A stretch of DNA of 64,000 nt, from the NCBI GenBank assembly GCA_020634015.1, contig JACKCN010000003.1, positions 310,001-374,000 on the forward strand. The letters run 5' to 3'. The DNA comes from Candidatus Delongbacteria bacterium (GTDB taxonomy: Bacteria; CAIWAD01). Every line of letters starts with the position of its first letter. The first letter of the stretch is position 1. Of the stretch, positions 8,958 to 18,529 are shown piece after piece. The notes under the pieces were generated by a model, which was not told the DNA's origin, ran no database searches, and worked only from the letters and a program-made list of their open reading frames with translations. Made by a program: the position numbers and the translations under genes.

Positions 8958-10108
8958 GGACGGGCCCCTTCCGGGCTCGAGGGTTGGGGCCGGGGAGTTG
9001 CCGCATCACGCAGGCGCGTGCCGTCGGCGACTCCCTGCAGCAGGTCCAGCACCAGCGAGTCACCGGCGGCCAAGCCGCCCTGGATGACCACGGAGTCCCC
9101 CTCGGTATGGATCACATTCACGGATCGCCTCTCGAGAACACCTCCCACGAGCAGACCGACCCGGTTCTCCTGCGACAGCGTATAGGTTGGAATGCGCAGG
9201 GCGTTGTCCACGCGGGAGCCCTGGAACAAGGCTTCGACGAAGGCGCCTTCCAGCAGACGGTCGTTGCCGTCCGCGATACGCACATATACCGGCACGGTAC
9301 GCGTGCTTTCATCGACTCGCTGCCCCAGACGCTGGACCCGGCCCCGCAGCATCTCGCCCGTTCCGGGCAGTCGCACGTCCACCACCGTACCGGTGCGAAT
9401 CAGATGGAGGTCGGAGCCCGCGACCTGGATTTCCACTTCCAGAGTCTCCAGGTTCAACAGGCGTCCCACATTCGTGCCCAGGCGAGCCGTGGCACCGGGC
9501 CGCAGGTTGGCGGTGATCACGGTACAGTCGAAGGGAGCGCGGATTTCATGGCGCTCCAGCTGGATTTCCAGATCGCGGGCCGTGTTCCAGAGCCGGATCA
9601 CACCGGCCTGGGACAGCAGACGTTCCGCGCGGGAACTGACCTCGGGCAGTGGCTTGAGTGTCTGGCGCAGATCAAAATCGCCCAGCCACGCGTTCATCGC
9701 CGGGCCATCCTCGGGAGCGTCGAACTCCAGCTCGGGCAGCGTGCGGGTCAGGCTGTTCAGCAGATCGCTGCGAGCGCTTTCCAGTTTCAGGCGCACGGGA
9801 CGGTCATCCACCTTCAGCAGTACCGCACCTCGTTCGAAACGGGCCCCGGGCATGAATTCCCTGTCACCGGCTTCCACAGTGCCTTCCGCCTGGCTCAACA
9901 GCTCGATGTCGGCCACGGTGCGTACCCGGCCCCAGGCAGTGACCCGTGTGTCCAGGTTCCCGGGCTTGGCGACCATTGTGTTCACCACCACCTCCACCGC
10001 GGGTGCGGGTCGTCGCACTTTCGCTTCGCGGGCACGGATGAGCATCTGCATGGCCACCCACCCCAGGAGCAGCATCAGGACAGTGAACAGGATCTGTTTC
10101 GGTTTCAT
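8954..10108 (-). CDS. RND efflux periplasmic adaptor (membrane fusion protein)
   Basis: This is the adaptor linking the RND pump to the TolC channel, 384 residues. One N-terminal membrane anchor (about 6-24, ILFTVLMLLLGWVAMQML) is followed by barrel-sandwich, helical hairpin and beta-barrel domains. RHEIRAPFDCTVITANLRPG is a typical lipoyl-like half motif. It is the first gene of the adaptor-pump-channel operon and overlaps the pump start by four bases. The upstream gap (10109-10351) is shared with a divergently transcribed aldo/keto reductase and holds a strong inverted repeat at 10150-10168. Confidence 0.9.
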   Translation of the reverse strand: MKPKQILFTVLMLLLGWVAMQMLIRAREAKVRRPAPAVEVVVNTMVAKPGNLDTRVTAWGRVRTVADIELLSQAEGTVEAGDREFMPGARFERGAVLLKVDDRPVRLKLESARSDLLNSLTRTLPELEFDAPEDGPAMNAWLGDFDLRQTLKPLPEVSSRAERLLSQAGVIRLWNTARDLEIQLERHEIRAPFDCTVITANLRPGATARLGTNVGRLLNLETLEVEIQVAGSDLHLIRTGTVVDVRLPGTGEMLRGRVQRLGQRVDESTRTVPVYVRIADGNDRLLEGAFVEALFQGSRVDNALRIPTYTLSQENRVGLLVGGVLERRSVNVIHTEGDSVVIQGGLAAGDSLVLDLLQGVADGTRLRDAATPRPQPSSPEGARP

Positions 10109-10149
10109 GCGGGAGTACCGTTTCGTTTTCTGTGGTGTCTGTCGGGCAC

Positions 10150-10168
10150 GGCGGCACGACGTGCCGCC
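10150..10168. promoter_or_regulatory. Inverted repeat between the efflux operon and the divergent reductase gene
   Basis: A perfect 8-bp inverted repeat (ggcggcac-gac-gtgccgcc) sits about 40 bases upstream of the adaptor start in the divergent gap. It could be an operator for a repressor or an RNA hairpin. No regulator gene is adjacent. Confidence 0.4.
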
Positions 10169-10351
10169 CTCTGATGGCCCGGAAGGAGGGCCCCGTTCGT
10201 GTCGTCACGGGCCTTGAGGATCGCAGGCCCTGCGGAACACAGCTTCAATTTGCTGATTTACTTTCACATCTTGACTGCCTCGCTGCCGGTTGTCCCTGAC
10301 CCAGAAGATTGGCTCTCCGCCGGCCTCACCTCAGCTATCAAGGATTCTTCC

Positions 10352-11326
10352 ATGACAACTCAGTCCATGTCCTACCGTCAGATGTGTGCCAGCGGTCTGC
10401 GCCTGAGTGCTCTCAGCCTTGGTGGCTGGACCACCTTCGGCGGCTCCCTCAAGGATGAAGCGCTGGCCAGGCGCATCATCAATCACGCCCTCGCGGCCGG
10501 CATCAATTTCTTTGACATTGCCGACATCTACGCCCACGGCGAGTCGGAACGTCTGATGGGGCGCCTGCTGAAGGACACTCCCCGTCACGAACTGGTGATT
10601 TCCAGCAAGGTGTTCTGGCCCATGTCCGAAGATGTCAACGACCGCGGGCTGTCGCGCAAGCACATCATCGAGTCGGTGGAGAAGAGCCTGAAGCGCATCG
10701 GGACCGACTATCTGGACATCTACTTCTGTCATCGCTGGGACGAGGACACACCGCTCCAGGAGACCCTGCGGGCCATGGATGACCTGGTGCGCCAGGGCAA
10801 GATCCTCTACTGGGGGACCAGCGAGTGGACCGGCGACCAGCTGAGCGACGCGCGCTACGAATCCGACCACTGGCGTGCCTACGCCCCTGCCGTCGAGCAG
10901 CCCCAGTACAATCTGTTGACCCGCTCAAGGGTCGAACACGAGATCGCACCGGCCACCCGTGAACTGGGCATGGGAATGGTGGTCTGGAGTCCCCTGGCCA
11001 GCGGCCTGCTCAGCGGCAAGTACGATGCGGGTGTCCCCGAGGGCAGTCGCCTGGGGCGCATCGACTGGTTGCGCGAACAATTGCTGGTGGAGGACAAGCT
11101 CGCCCGGGTCCGTCAGTTCAGTGCCCTGGCCCGCGAATTCGGTGCCACGCCTTCCCAGCTTGCGCTGGCCTGGATTCTGACCCGCCCCTGGGTCAGCAGC
11201 GTGATCACCGGTGCCACGACCATCGAACAGCTGGAAGAGAACCTGGGTGCCCTGACCCTGCAGCTCGACGAAGTGCAGGTGGAGCGCATCGAGGCCCTGT
11301 TTCCCAGTCCGGCCCCCGAGGGCTGA
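10352..11326 (+). CDS. Aldo/keto reductase (Kv-beta/YghZ-like)
   Basis: A 324-residue NAD(P)H-dependent oxidoreductase with a TIM-barrel fold. The catalytic tetrad is visible: D55 and Y60 (DIADIY), K86 (SSKVFW) and H127 (YFCHRWD). The sequence pattern (GLRLSALSLGGWTTFGG near the start, YFCHRWDEDTPLQETL, YWGTSEWTGDQL) is that of the AKR6/Kv-beta-like group. I chose the start MTTQSMSYRQ, with AAGGA about 10 bases upstream; the longer frame upstream has no family similarity. Physiological substrate unknown. It precedes the BtuF-like gene by about 50 bases. Confidence 0.9.
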   Translation: MTTQSMSYRQMCASGLRLSALSLGGWTTFGGSLKDEALARRIINHALAAGINFFDIADIYAHGESERLMGRLLKDTPRHELVISSKVFWPMSEDVNDRGLSRKHIIESVEKSLKRIGTDYLDIYFCHRWDEDTPLQETLRAMDDLVRQGKILYWGTSEWTGDQLSDARYESDHWRAYAPAVEQPQYNLLTRSRVEHEIAPATRELGMGMVVWSPLASGLLSGKYDAGVPEGSRLGRIDWLREQLLVEDKLARVRQFSALAREFGATPSQLALAWILTRPWVSSVITGATTIEQLEENLGALTLQLDEVQVERIEALFPSPAPEG

Positions 11327-11376
11327 TCCCCAACCCGGGTGTGCCCCCGGGCGGCACGATGGGAGGACCCGCAGTC

Positions 11377-12162
11377 ATGAGCCGTCATCCCGAGCGTGTG
11401 ATTTCTCTGGTGCCCTCGCTCACCGAAACGGTGCTCGACCTGGGACTGCCCCCTGAGCGCCTCGTGGGGCGGACCGCCTGGTGCGATTCTCCGCCCTGCG
11501 TACGCCGTGTGCGACGGGTGGGCGGCACCAAGACGCCGATGATCGGGCGGATCCTGAAGCTGAAGCCGGATCTGGTGCTGATGGACGCCGAGGAGAATCG
11601 ACTGCAAGATCACCGGAGCCTTCGTGAAGCCGGGATCGAGATTCTGCTCTCGACCACCCGGTGCGTGGCCGATGTGCCGGATCTGCTGCGCGCACTCGGG
11701 GATCGTCTGGGTCTGGCCTCCGGTGTCAAAGCCGCGGATTGCCTGCAGCGCGCCCTGGATGGGCTTCGGACACCCAGCGAAACCTCCGCCGGACCCGCGG
11801 TACTTCCTCTCATCTGGTTGGATCCACTGATGGCGCTGGGACCCGACCGCTACGGGGGCGACCTCCTCCGCCGGGCTGGATTTCGTCTGGCCCTGCCTTC
11901 CGCTGCCACGGCCTACCCTGTGGTCAATCCTGCCGATCCTGGCACACCATCTCCGGACTGGTTGCTGCTCAGCAGCGAACCCTGGGCGTTCACGATGCAC
12001 GAGGGGCGCCAACTGCAGCAGGCCTTCCATCTGGCCGGACGGCACAAGCCGCGTTTGCGCCGTTTGGACGGCAAGCTGCTGACCTGGTTCGGAAGTCGCA
12101 CGGTCGAAGGGCTGGCCGCATGTGTCAGCCTGAGGCGTGAGCTGCAGCGCATTCAGCTTTGA
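11377..12162 (+). CDS. BtuF-like helical-backbone metal/cobalamin-binding protein
   Basis: A 261-residue protein of the TroA/BtuF periplasmic-binding fold. It begins RVISLVPSLTETVLDLGL and continues with LVGRTAWCDSPP and RRVGGTKTPMIGRILKLKPDLVL, which match BtuF-type cobalamin-binding proteins. It has no signal peptide or lipobox at the chosen start, which follows GGGAGGA by about 9 bases, so it may be cytoplasmic; such signal-less members are common and poorly understood. No ABC permease is adjacent. It precedes the TonB-dependent receptor gene but is separated from it by about 390 bases. Confidence 0.75.
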   Translation: MSRHPERVISLVPSLTETVLDLGLPPERLVGRTAWCDSPPCVRRVRRVGGTKTPMIGRILKLKPDLVLMDAEENRLQDHRSLREAGIEILLSTTRCVADVPDLLRALGDRLGLASGVKAADCLQRALDGLRTPSETSAGPAVLPLIWLDPLMALGPDRYGGDLLRRAGFRLALPSAATAYPVVNPADPGTPSPDWLLLSSEPWAFTMHEGRQLQQAFHLAGRHKPRLRRLDGKLLTWFGSRTVEGLAACVSLRRELQRIQL

Positions 12163-12551
12163 ACAAAGCTGCAGTAATCTCCTCTTCAAAGCTGTCAGTG
12201 CCGTGCTCCATTCAGGGAATGCACTCGCTCCGGAATGCTGTTCGTGATACTTGCTGGCCCTTGCCAACCCCATGTTTTCTGTCAGGTTCGACTGGACAAT
12301 TTTGTCGTACGGGCGCGAGACAGCTTCCCGATTGAGCCTTGACAAGCCGCAAAGCATGCTATAGCTTCCTGACTGTCGGATTTAGCGCAATCCGAACATG
12401 GTCCTCACCCAGTGGACAATCTCGGTTCCGACACAGAACGCATCCCGCTTGAATTCGAAAATGAACATACATGCCCCGGTGACTCTTGGCTTGCCGGGCG
12501 TCGGTACTCCATACATGGATACCGGCGGGAATCCATTCTAGGGAGGAGAAA
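12163..12551. other. Intergenic region upstream of the outer-membrane receptor operon
   Basis: No gene is seen in these 389 bases. They are less GC-rich than the flanks and hold a sigma-70-like promoter candidate (12339-12365) and a strong ribosome-binding site GGGAGGAG just before the receptor ATG. I looked for a cobalamin riboswitch because a BtuF-like gene and a TonB receptor flank it, but did not see a B12-box. Confidence 0.6.
12339..12365 (+). promoter_or_regulatory. Candidate sigma-70 promoter for the receptor operon
   Basis: TTGACA (12339-12344) and TATAGC (12360-12365) are separated by 15 bases, which is shorter than ideal. It is about 190 bases upstream of the receptor start. Confidence 0.35.
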
Positions 12552-15383
12552 ATGAAACGTGGCTTTCTCCAGTTCTTGCTCCTGCTGGCGCTTCCAGCCG
12601 CACTGCTCGCCGCGACGACGGGCAGTCTGAAGGGAACGATCAGCAGTACGGACACCGGAGCTCCCCTCGCCGGTGCCAACGTGATCATCAAGGGGACAAC
12701 CATGGGGGCGGCGTCGGACATCGATGGAGAGTATTTCATCTCCAACATTCCGGCCGGCGTCTACACCCTCAGCGTCAGTACAGTGGGCTATTCCACCGGT
12801 GAAGTGACCGACCTGCGCATCCATGCCGACTTCGAGACGGTGCAGAATGTCACGCTCAAGGAATCGGCCATCGAGGGCGACGTGATCACCATCGTGGCCG
12901 AGCGCCCGCTGGTGCAGCTTGACAAGACTTCCAGCGTGCAGATCATGGACGCCGGACAGCTTGCCGATGTTCCCGTGCGCGGATACAATGACATCATTTC
13001 CGTGCAGTCCGGTGTGCAGACCTACGATTACAACACCAGCAACACCGGTCGTTACTACAACGAGAACACCAACGGGCCCCAGCTGTCGGTGCGTGGCTCC
13101 CGCCCGGACGAGATCATGTTCAACGTGGACGGCGTGTCCCTGAACGATCCCTATTCCGGTCTGGTGACCTTCCGCGTGCCCAATCTGGCCTGGGACGAGT
13201 TCACCTTTCACAAGGGCAACTTCTCCGCGGAGTACGGCCGCTACATGTCGGGCGTGGTCAACTGGACCACCCGCTCGGGCGGTTCGGACTACAAGGTGAC
13301 CGCCGAGATGGAAAGCGAACTGGGCGACACCAAGCACAACTACGGCGACCTGGTCTACGGTCTGGGCATTTCCGGTCCCATCATTCCCGGCAACACGAAC
13401 CATCGCTTCATGGTGGCTGCCGAGTCCTTCGCCACCGATGACCTGTCACCTTCCTTCGTTGACAATGGCCCCAAGAACAACGCCGGCTCCGAGTATCTCA
13501 GCGCCGCGGCCAAGCTCACCTCGAACTTCTCCGAGAGCATGCGCATGGACCTGGGTTTCCTGATGTCCAACGAGGACTGGAACGAGTACCGTCATTCGTA
13601 CTACTTCAACAGCGATCACATGCCTTACTACGAAGACCGCAACACCGCGATCTACGGGCGCTTCAACTATGCCGTGAACAAGGACATCAACGGAACCTTC
13701 ACCGCCGGTTACACCGACGTGAGCCGCTTCCGTGGTGACAACATGTTCAAGGACAACCTGCTGGCCTACGGAACGGACAATCTGCCGACCTATCCCACGG
13801 CCGCCCTGTTCTGGGATCCGGACCGGATGTTCCGCAACTTCATGAAGCGCCGCACCGAGAGCCTGAGCTGGCGTCTGGACCTGCAGATGCTCTTCGAACC
13901 GTCGCTGGCTTCGCTGCTGACCTCCGACGCCGACGAACTGGCCGAGCTGCAGAGCCGCCATGATCTGCGCTTCGGTGTGGACGGGCAGATGTACACGGTG
14001 CGCTACTACGAGCACTTCTTCCCCAACAACGTGCAGTCCGATGGTGCCGGCAACTACAACGCCAACGCCTTCGTGGATGCCAACTACTTCGGCTACGACC
14101 GCCTGGGCGAAGAGACCGACTCCGGCGGCGACTCCACTGGCCCGCGCGAGCCGACCGTCTTCGGTCTGTATGTGCAGGACAAGGTCAGCCTGTCCTATGG
14201 TATCCGTCTGGATCTGGGCCTGCGCCTGGACGTGCTGAATCCCAACACGCGCAAGATCAAGGACCTGACCTCGCCCCTCGGCAACGATGGTGTGTTCAGC
14301 CTGGCCAACGACACCGAGGATACCCAGAGCTTCAAGATCTGGAGCCCGCGCCTGGGCGTGAGCTTCCCGGCTTCGGAGAACACGACCTTCCACTTCAACT
14401 ATGGCAAGTACGCGCAGTTCCCCTCGTTCTACTCGTATTACATCGGCTACGAGTATTACGACTACTACATCAACAACTCGCCGTACCACACCGTGCTGGG
14501 CAATCCCAACCTCGAGCCGATCAAGCTGACCTCCTTCGAGTTCGGCATTGACCACGCGCTGGGAGACTATGCCTCGGTGGCCTTCAGCGCCTACTACAAG
14601 GACATCAAGGACTACGTCAACAGCCAGAACCTGTCGGCAGTGCCTTCGAGCTACAGCACCTATTTCAACATGGACCGTGCCGTGACCAAGGGCTTCGAGT
14701 TCGAGTATCGCCTGCAGCCCTACAAGCGCTTCAGCGGTGTCGTGAACTACACCCTGTCCTGGGCCAACGGTACCGGTTCCAGCAACGACAGCAACGATCG
14801 CGTGTCGCACACCGCCGGTGAAGTGCCCAAGTACACCAACCCGCTGGTCTTCGACCGTCGCCACAATCTGGCCGGTCTGCTGTCCTACGCCTTCGCCAAG
14901 GGTGACGGCCCCCGTCTGGCCGACTATCCGGTGCTCGAGAACACGGTCTTCGGCGTGCAGCTGAACGCCAACTCCGGTCGCCCCTACACCAAGCGCAACG
15001 TGTACAACGAGGTGACCCTGGGCTCGACCTTCCCCGAGAACGAGCGCAGCATCAATGCCTCGTACATGGACTGGAACTACCAGCTGGACCTGCAGCTCAC
15101 CCGCAAGTTCGCCTTCGGTCGCGTGGGCCTCGAGCTCTCGGCCCGGGTCGAGAACCTGCTGGACACCGAGAACCAGGTCGCGGTCTGGGAAGGCTCCGGC
15201 GATGCGGGCACCACCTACTGGCTGGGTACCAACGAGGGTCTGGCCTGGCAGCAGAACAACGCTGGCGCCATTTCCGAGTATGACGGTATGACCGGTCCTG
15301 ACGCCTACCGCTTCCGCGAGGACGACCCCAACAACTGGAGTTCCCCGCGTCGTGTGTTCTTTGGCCTCACGGTCACCTACTAG
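12552..15383 (+). CDS. TonB-dependent receptor with carboxypeptidase-regulatory-like N-terminal domain
   Basis: An outer-membrane receptor of 943 residues. A signal peptide (about 1-19) is followed by a beta-sandwich domain (about 22-105: GSLKGTISSTDTGAPLAGAN, SDIDGEYFISNIPAGVYTLS). The plug domain (about 110-260) includes LSVRGSRPDEIMFNVDGVSL, and the large barrel ends in FFGLTVTY with a terminal aromatic residue. The pattern is that of Bacteroidetes-style SusC/CirA receptors, but no SusD gene is adjacent. A GGGAGGAG site fixes the start. Two secreted/outer-membrane genes follow closely (gaps of 24 and 29 bases), so the three form one operon. The ligand is unknown. Confidence 0.88.
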   Translation: MKRGFLQFLLLLALPAALLAATTGSLKGTISSTDTGAPLAGANVIIKGTTMGAASDIDGEYFISNIPAGVYTLSVSTVGYSTGEVTDLRIHADFETVQNVTLKESAIEGDVITIVAERPLVQLDKTSSVQIMDAGQLADVPVRGYNDIISVQSGVQTYDYNTSNTGRYYNENTNGPQLSVRGSRPDEIMFNVDGVSLNDPYSGLVTFRVPNLAWDEFTFHKGNFSAEYGRYMSGVVNWTTRSGGSDYKVTAEMESELGDTKHNYGDLVYGLGISGPIIPGNTNHRFMVAAESFATDDLSPSFVDNGPKNNAGSEYLSAAAKLTSNFSESMRMDLGFLMSNEDWNEYRHSYYFNSDHMPYYEDRNTAIYGRFNYAVNKDINGTFTAGYTDVSRFRGDNMFKDNLLAYGTDNLPTYPTAALFWDPDRMFRNFMKRRTESLSWRLDLQMLFEPSLASLLTSDADELAELQSRHDLRFGVDGQMYTVRYYEHFFPNNVQSDGAGNYNANAFVDANYFGYDRLGEETDSGGDSTGPREPTVFGLYVQDKVSLSYGIRLDLGLRLDVLNPNTRKIKDLTSPLGNDGVFSLANDTEDTQSFKIWSPRLGVSFPASENTTFHFNYGKYAQFPSFYSYYIGYEYYDYYINNSPYHTVLGNPNLEPIKLTSFEFGIDHALGDYASVAFSAYYKDIKDYVNSQNLSAVPSSYSTYFNMDRAVTKGFEFEYRLQPYKRFSGVVNYTLSWANGTGSSNDSNDRVSHTAGEVPKYTNPLVFDRRHNLAGLLSYAFAKGDGPRLADYPVLENTVFGVQLNANSGRPYTKRNVYNEVTLGSTFPENERSINASYMDWNYQLDLQLTRKFAFGRVGLELSARVENLLDTENQVAVWEGSGDAGTTYWLGTNEGLAWQQNNAGAISEYDGMTGPDAYRFREDDPNNWSSPRRVFFGLTVTY

Positions 15384-15407
15384 TCAGAGCAAGCAAGGAG
15401 CAGATAC

Positions 15408-18400
15408 ATGAGTCGAAAGCTTGTCGCCGTCACACTTGCCATGCTGACGGTGGTCGCGGTGGGAACGGCGGAACGGCCGGTGAGCAAACGATCGGGACAG
15501 GAGACGGACATCCGGTCCACCCTGACCACGATCGACGCCAACCAGCTGGACCTGTTCGTCACCAACGAAGGCAACTTTGCCTACGACATTTCCAACATCC
15601 GCGGCAAGGCCGACGGGTTGTACTTCCCCAATACCTACCCCCTGTCCGACAAGACCATCATCTACGATGCCGGTCTCTGGATGGGTGGCATCCGCGGGGG
15701 CGACACCCTGGTCACCGTGGCCGAGTACTCCAGCGAGTTCAGCCAGGGTCCGCTGGGAGGCGATCCCACCTCCCCGGTCAACCGCGTCTACAAGATCTAC
15801 AAGGACCACCTTGGCAAGGTCGCCAACGGTTTCATGGTCCAGGACAAGAACGGCGATGATCCCAATGCCTTCGTGCCGCTGACCGCCACAGATTACAACG
15901 AGTGGATCGCCGGCGGTGGTCCCGTGGGCAGCGATGGCACCCCCTGGATCAACGAGCTGGGCGCCGATCAGATGACCTTCGCGTACTACAACGACGGTGT
16001 GGCCGCGTCGCACACCAACGACGCCGGAGCCACCGATCCCATCGGCATCCAGATCCGTCAGACCACTTTCGCCTTCAATCGCAGCGATGCGTTGGGCAAC
16101 GTGATCTTCATGCGCTTCGACATGGTCTACGATCCCGCGGCCAGCGATACCCTGCACAACGCCTATGTGTCCCTCTGGGCCGACCCCGATCTGGGCGGCG
16201 CCGGTGACGACTTCGTGGGCTGTGATCCGGACATCGGTCTGGGCTATTGCTACAACGCCACCAACAATGACAATGCCTACGGTTCGGCGCCCCCGGCGGT
16301 CGGCTTCGACTTCTTCCAGGGACCGACGAACACCTACGGGCTGGAATGGCCCCCGGCCAGCGGAACGGTGCCGGCCACCCTGCCGATGACCTCCTTCAAC
16401 AAGTACATCAACGGCACGGACCCCCATTCCAAGATTGACACCTACAACTACATGTCCGGTCTGCAGCTGGACGGTACTCCGCTGCCCAACGGCACCACCT
16501 TCCAGGTGGCCGGCGATCCCGTCACCGGTACTGGTGAACTGGACACCGACCCCGCCGACCGTCGCTACATGCTGAGCGCCGGGCCCTTCTACATGGCCCC
16601 CGGTGACACCAATGTGGTGGTGGCCGCCATCGTGGCCGCGCAGGGCACCAACCGGCTGAGCTCGGTGACCTTCATGCGTTACGTGGACACCTTTGCCCAG
16701 ACCGCGTTCGACAACAACTTCGTGGTGGCCCAGCCGCCCGCCATTCCCGAGTTCAGCACCGTGAGCGAGATGCCCAACAAGGTGAGCCTGGTCTGGAACG
16801 GCGCGTCCCAGGATTCTCCCGGCGATTACGCCTTCCAGGGTTACAACATCTGGCAGGGCGCGACGTCTTCCGGTCCCTGGATCCGCATCGGGACCTACGA
16901 CGAGGTGGACGGTGTGGCGACGATCTTCGACACGGCCTTCGATCCCGAGACCGGTGAAATCTACCGTCAGCCGCAGCAGTTCGGTTCCGACTTCGGAGTG
17001 CGGCGCTACATCGAGATCACCAGCGACGCCTTCACCTGGAACGGCAACACGGGCCTGGTGAACAATCACACCTACTACTTCGCCGTGAGCGCCTACAGCT
17101 ACGACCCCAACGCGGTGCCCAACAACCTGGAATCCGCCAAGGTGGTGGTTGCGGTCACGCCGAACGCCGGTCCCAACGGGACCGACTGGAACACCGCTTT
17201 CGTTGATTCCGTGATTCACTCGGCCGGTTCCAGCGATGGCACGGTCGAGCTGGACCTGATCGACGAAGCCCAGCTGATGACCGCCAACTACGCGGTCAGT
17301 TATTATGACACCAGCTGGGTCGAGGGCGAACTGCCGGACACCGCCACCGTGGTGCAGACCTGGTGGCGCGTGATGGATACCACCCACAACGTCCAGAAGG
17401 CCCACGGTGTGGCCCAGGCGGACACCGACTATCCCGATTTCGCGCACCATGTGACGGGTGCTCCTCTTGTCGACGGTACTCTGGTCAAACCGCTTGGACC
17501 GCCTCTTCAGGGCAACTCCTACGGCTGGACCGCCAACGATCCCGACAACTCCGGACGCTGGCTGACCGGTGTTGCCGGTGGACTGGAACTGTTCTTCGGC
17601 GGGCTGGGTCTCGGTGTCAATTTCTTTGGCAGTACGCTGGCACCCTCCGATTACACGGCCGTTGATGTGGTTCTCACGGCGGATCAGAATGAGTGGTCCA
17701 ATTGTCAGGTCTACCGGCGTGACATGGGCTATGCGGCCAATGGAATCGGCACCTTCCCCGGCAAGGCATTCGACATGTCCGATCCGGCCAACCCGCGTCG
17801 ACTGAACATCTGCTTCGTGGAGAATGACGATCCCAACGATCCCTCCAACACGGCGGATGGTACCTGGAACCCCAACGGTTCGTCCCTGGGCGGTCGTGAG
17901 TATCTGTTCATCATGGACAGCGACTACAACGGCGGCGTGGATTACGACGACGACAACTGGGGCCCCGGTGCTGACGTGCAGTGGGCGGCCTGGATTCTGC
18001 TGCGCAGCAGCCAGACCGGTGATTGTGCGGATCCGAACGATGCCACCGGTGGCTGTTTCGAGTCGCTGCTGGCGGCACGTCCGGCAACCTTCAGCATGGT
18101 CCCCAATTACGTGAACACGACCGCCGACGTCTTCACCTGGTCCACCACGGCCACCACAGCGCACATGTCCTCGAAGACGCTGGATACGGTGCGTGCGGTG
18201 CCCAACCCCTATTACGGACGCAGCTCCTACGAGACCAAGGCGGACGTGAAGGTGGTCAAGTTCACCAACCTGCCGGCCAATGCCACCGTCAAGATCTTCA
18301 ACGTCGCCGGTGATCACATCCAGACCCTTCAGACCTCTCCGGGCAGCTCGACCTACGAACTGCAGTGGAACCTGAAGAATTCCAACAACATCTACGTGGC

Positions 18401-18500
18401 CAGCGGCGTCTACGTGTACTTCGTGGAAGCGCCCGGCTACGGTGAGTCCTTCGGCAAGGTGGCGGTCTTCCTCGAGGAAGAACGCCTGAAGGATTATTGA
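15408..18500 (+). CDS. Large secreted protein with FlgD-like C-terminal sorting-type domain
   Basis: A 1030-residue protein with a signal peptide (about 1-21, MLTVVAVGTAERP). The body is beta-rich and dominated by Gly, Asp, Asn and Thr. It includes a fibronectin-III-like stretch in the middle (PNKVSLVWNGASQDSPGDYA and VNNHTYYFAVSAYSYDP). The last ~90 residues (VRAVPNPYYGRSSYE, FTNLPANATVKIFNVAGDHI, VASGVYVYFVEAPG) form a FlgD-like/type IX sorting-like domain that probably directs secretion or surface attachment. It lies between the TonB receptor and a PorV-like barrel; PorV is the shuttle protein of type IX secretion, so the context agrees. Function unknown. An open frame of similar length on the other strand is a mirror of its codon bias. 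Confidence 0.8.
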   Translation: MSRKLVAVTLAMLTVVAVGTAERPVSKRSGQETDIRSTLTTIDANQLDLFVTNEGNFAYDISNIRGKADGLYFPNTYPLSDKTIIYDAGLWMGGIRGGDTLVTVAEYSSEFSQGPLGGDPTSPVNRVYKIYKDHLGKVANGFMVQDKNGDDPNAFVPLTATDYNEWIAGGGPVGSDGTPWINELGADQMTFAYYNDGVAASHTNDAGATDPIGIQIRQTTFAFNRSDALGNVIFMRFDMVYDPAASDTLHNAYVSLWADPDLGGAGDDFVGCDPDIGLGYCYNATNNDNAYGSAPPAVGFDFFQGPTNTYGLEWPPASGTVPATLPMTSFNKYINGTDPHSKIDTYNYMSGLQLDGTPLPNGTTFQVAGDPVTGTGELDTDPADRRYMLSAGPFYMAPGDTNVVVAAIVAAQGTNRLSSVTFMRYVDTFAQTAFDNNFVVAQPPAIPEFSTVSEMPNKVSLVWNGASQDSPGDYAFQGYNIWQGATSSGPWIRIGTYDEVDGVATIFDTAFDPETGEIYRQPQQFGSDFGVRRYIEITSDAFTWNGNTGLVNNHTYYFAVSAYSYDPNAVPNNLESAKVVVAVTPNAGPNGTDWNTAFVDSVIHSAGSSDGTVELDLIDEAQLMTANYAVSYYDTSWVEGELPDTATVVQTWWRVMDTTHNVQKAHGVAQADTDYPDFAHHVTGAPLVDGTLVKPLGPPLQGNSYGWTANDPDNSGRWLTGVAGGLELFFGGLGLGVNFFGSTLAPSDYTAVDVVLTADQNEWSNCQVYRRDMGYAANGIGTFPGKAFDMSDPANPRRLNICFVENDDPNDPSNTADGTWNPNGSSLGGREYLFIMDSDYNGGVDYDDDNWGPGADVQWAAWILLRSSQTGDCADPNDATGGCFESLLAARPATFSMVPNYVNTTADVFTWSTTATTAHMSSKTLDTVRAVPNPYYGRSSYETKADVKVVKFTNLPANATVKIFNVAGDHIQTLQTSPGSSTYELQWNLKNSNNIYVASGVYVYFVEAPGYGESFGKVAVFLEEERLKDY

Positions 18501-18529
18501 TGGGCACCCCGGAACTGATGGGAGGACTT

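Noticed and set aside
12163..12551. Cobalamin riboswitch before the TonB receptor
   Set aside because: Looked for because a BtuF-like gene is next door, but no B12-box or matching helices were seen.
15384..18317. 977-codon open frame on the minus strand
   Set aside because: It mirrors the secreted-protein gene on the plus strand, has low-complexity His/Gly/Val composition and matches no family. GC-rich codon bias explains it.
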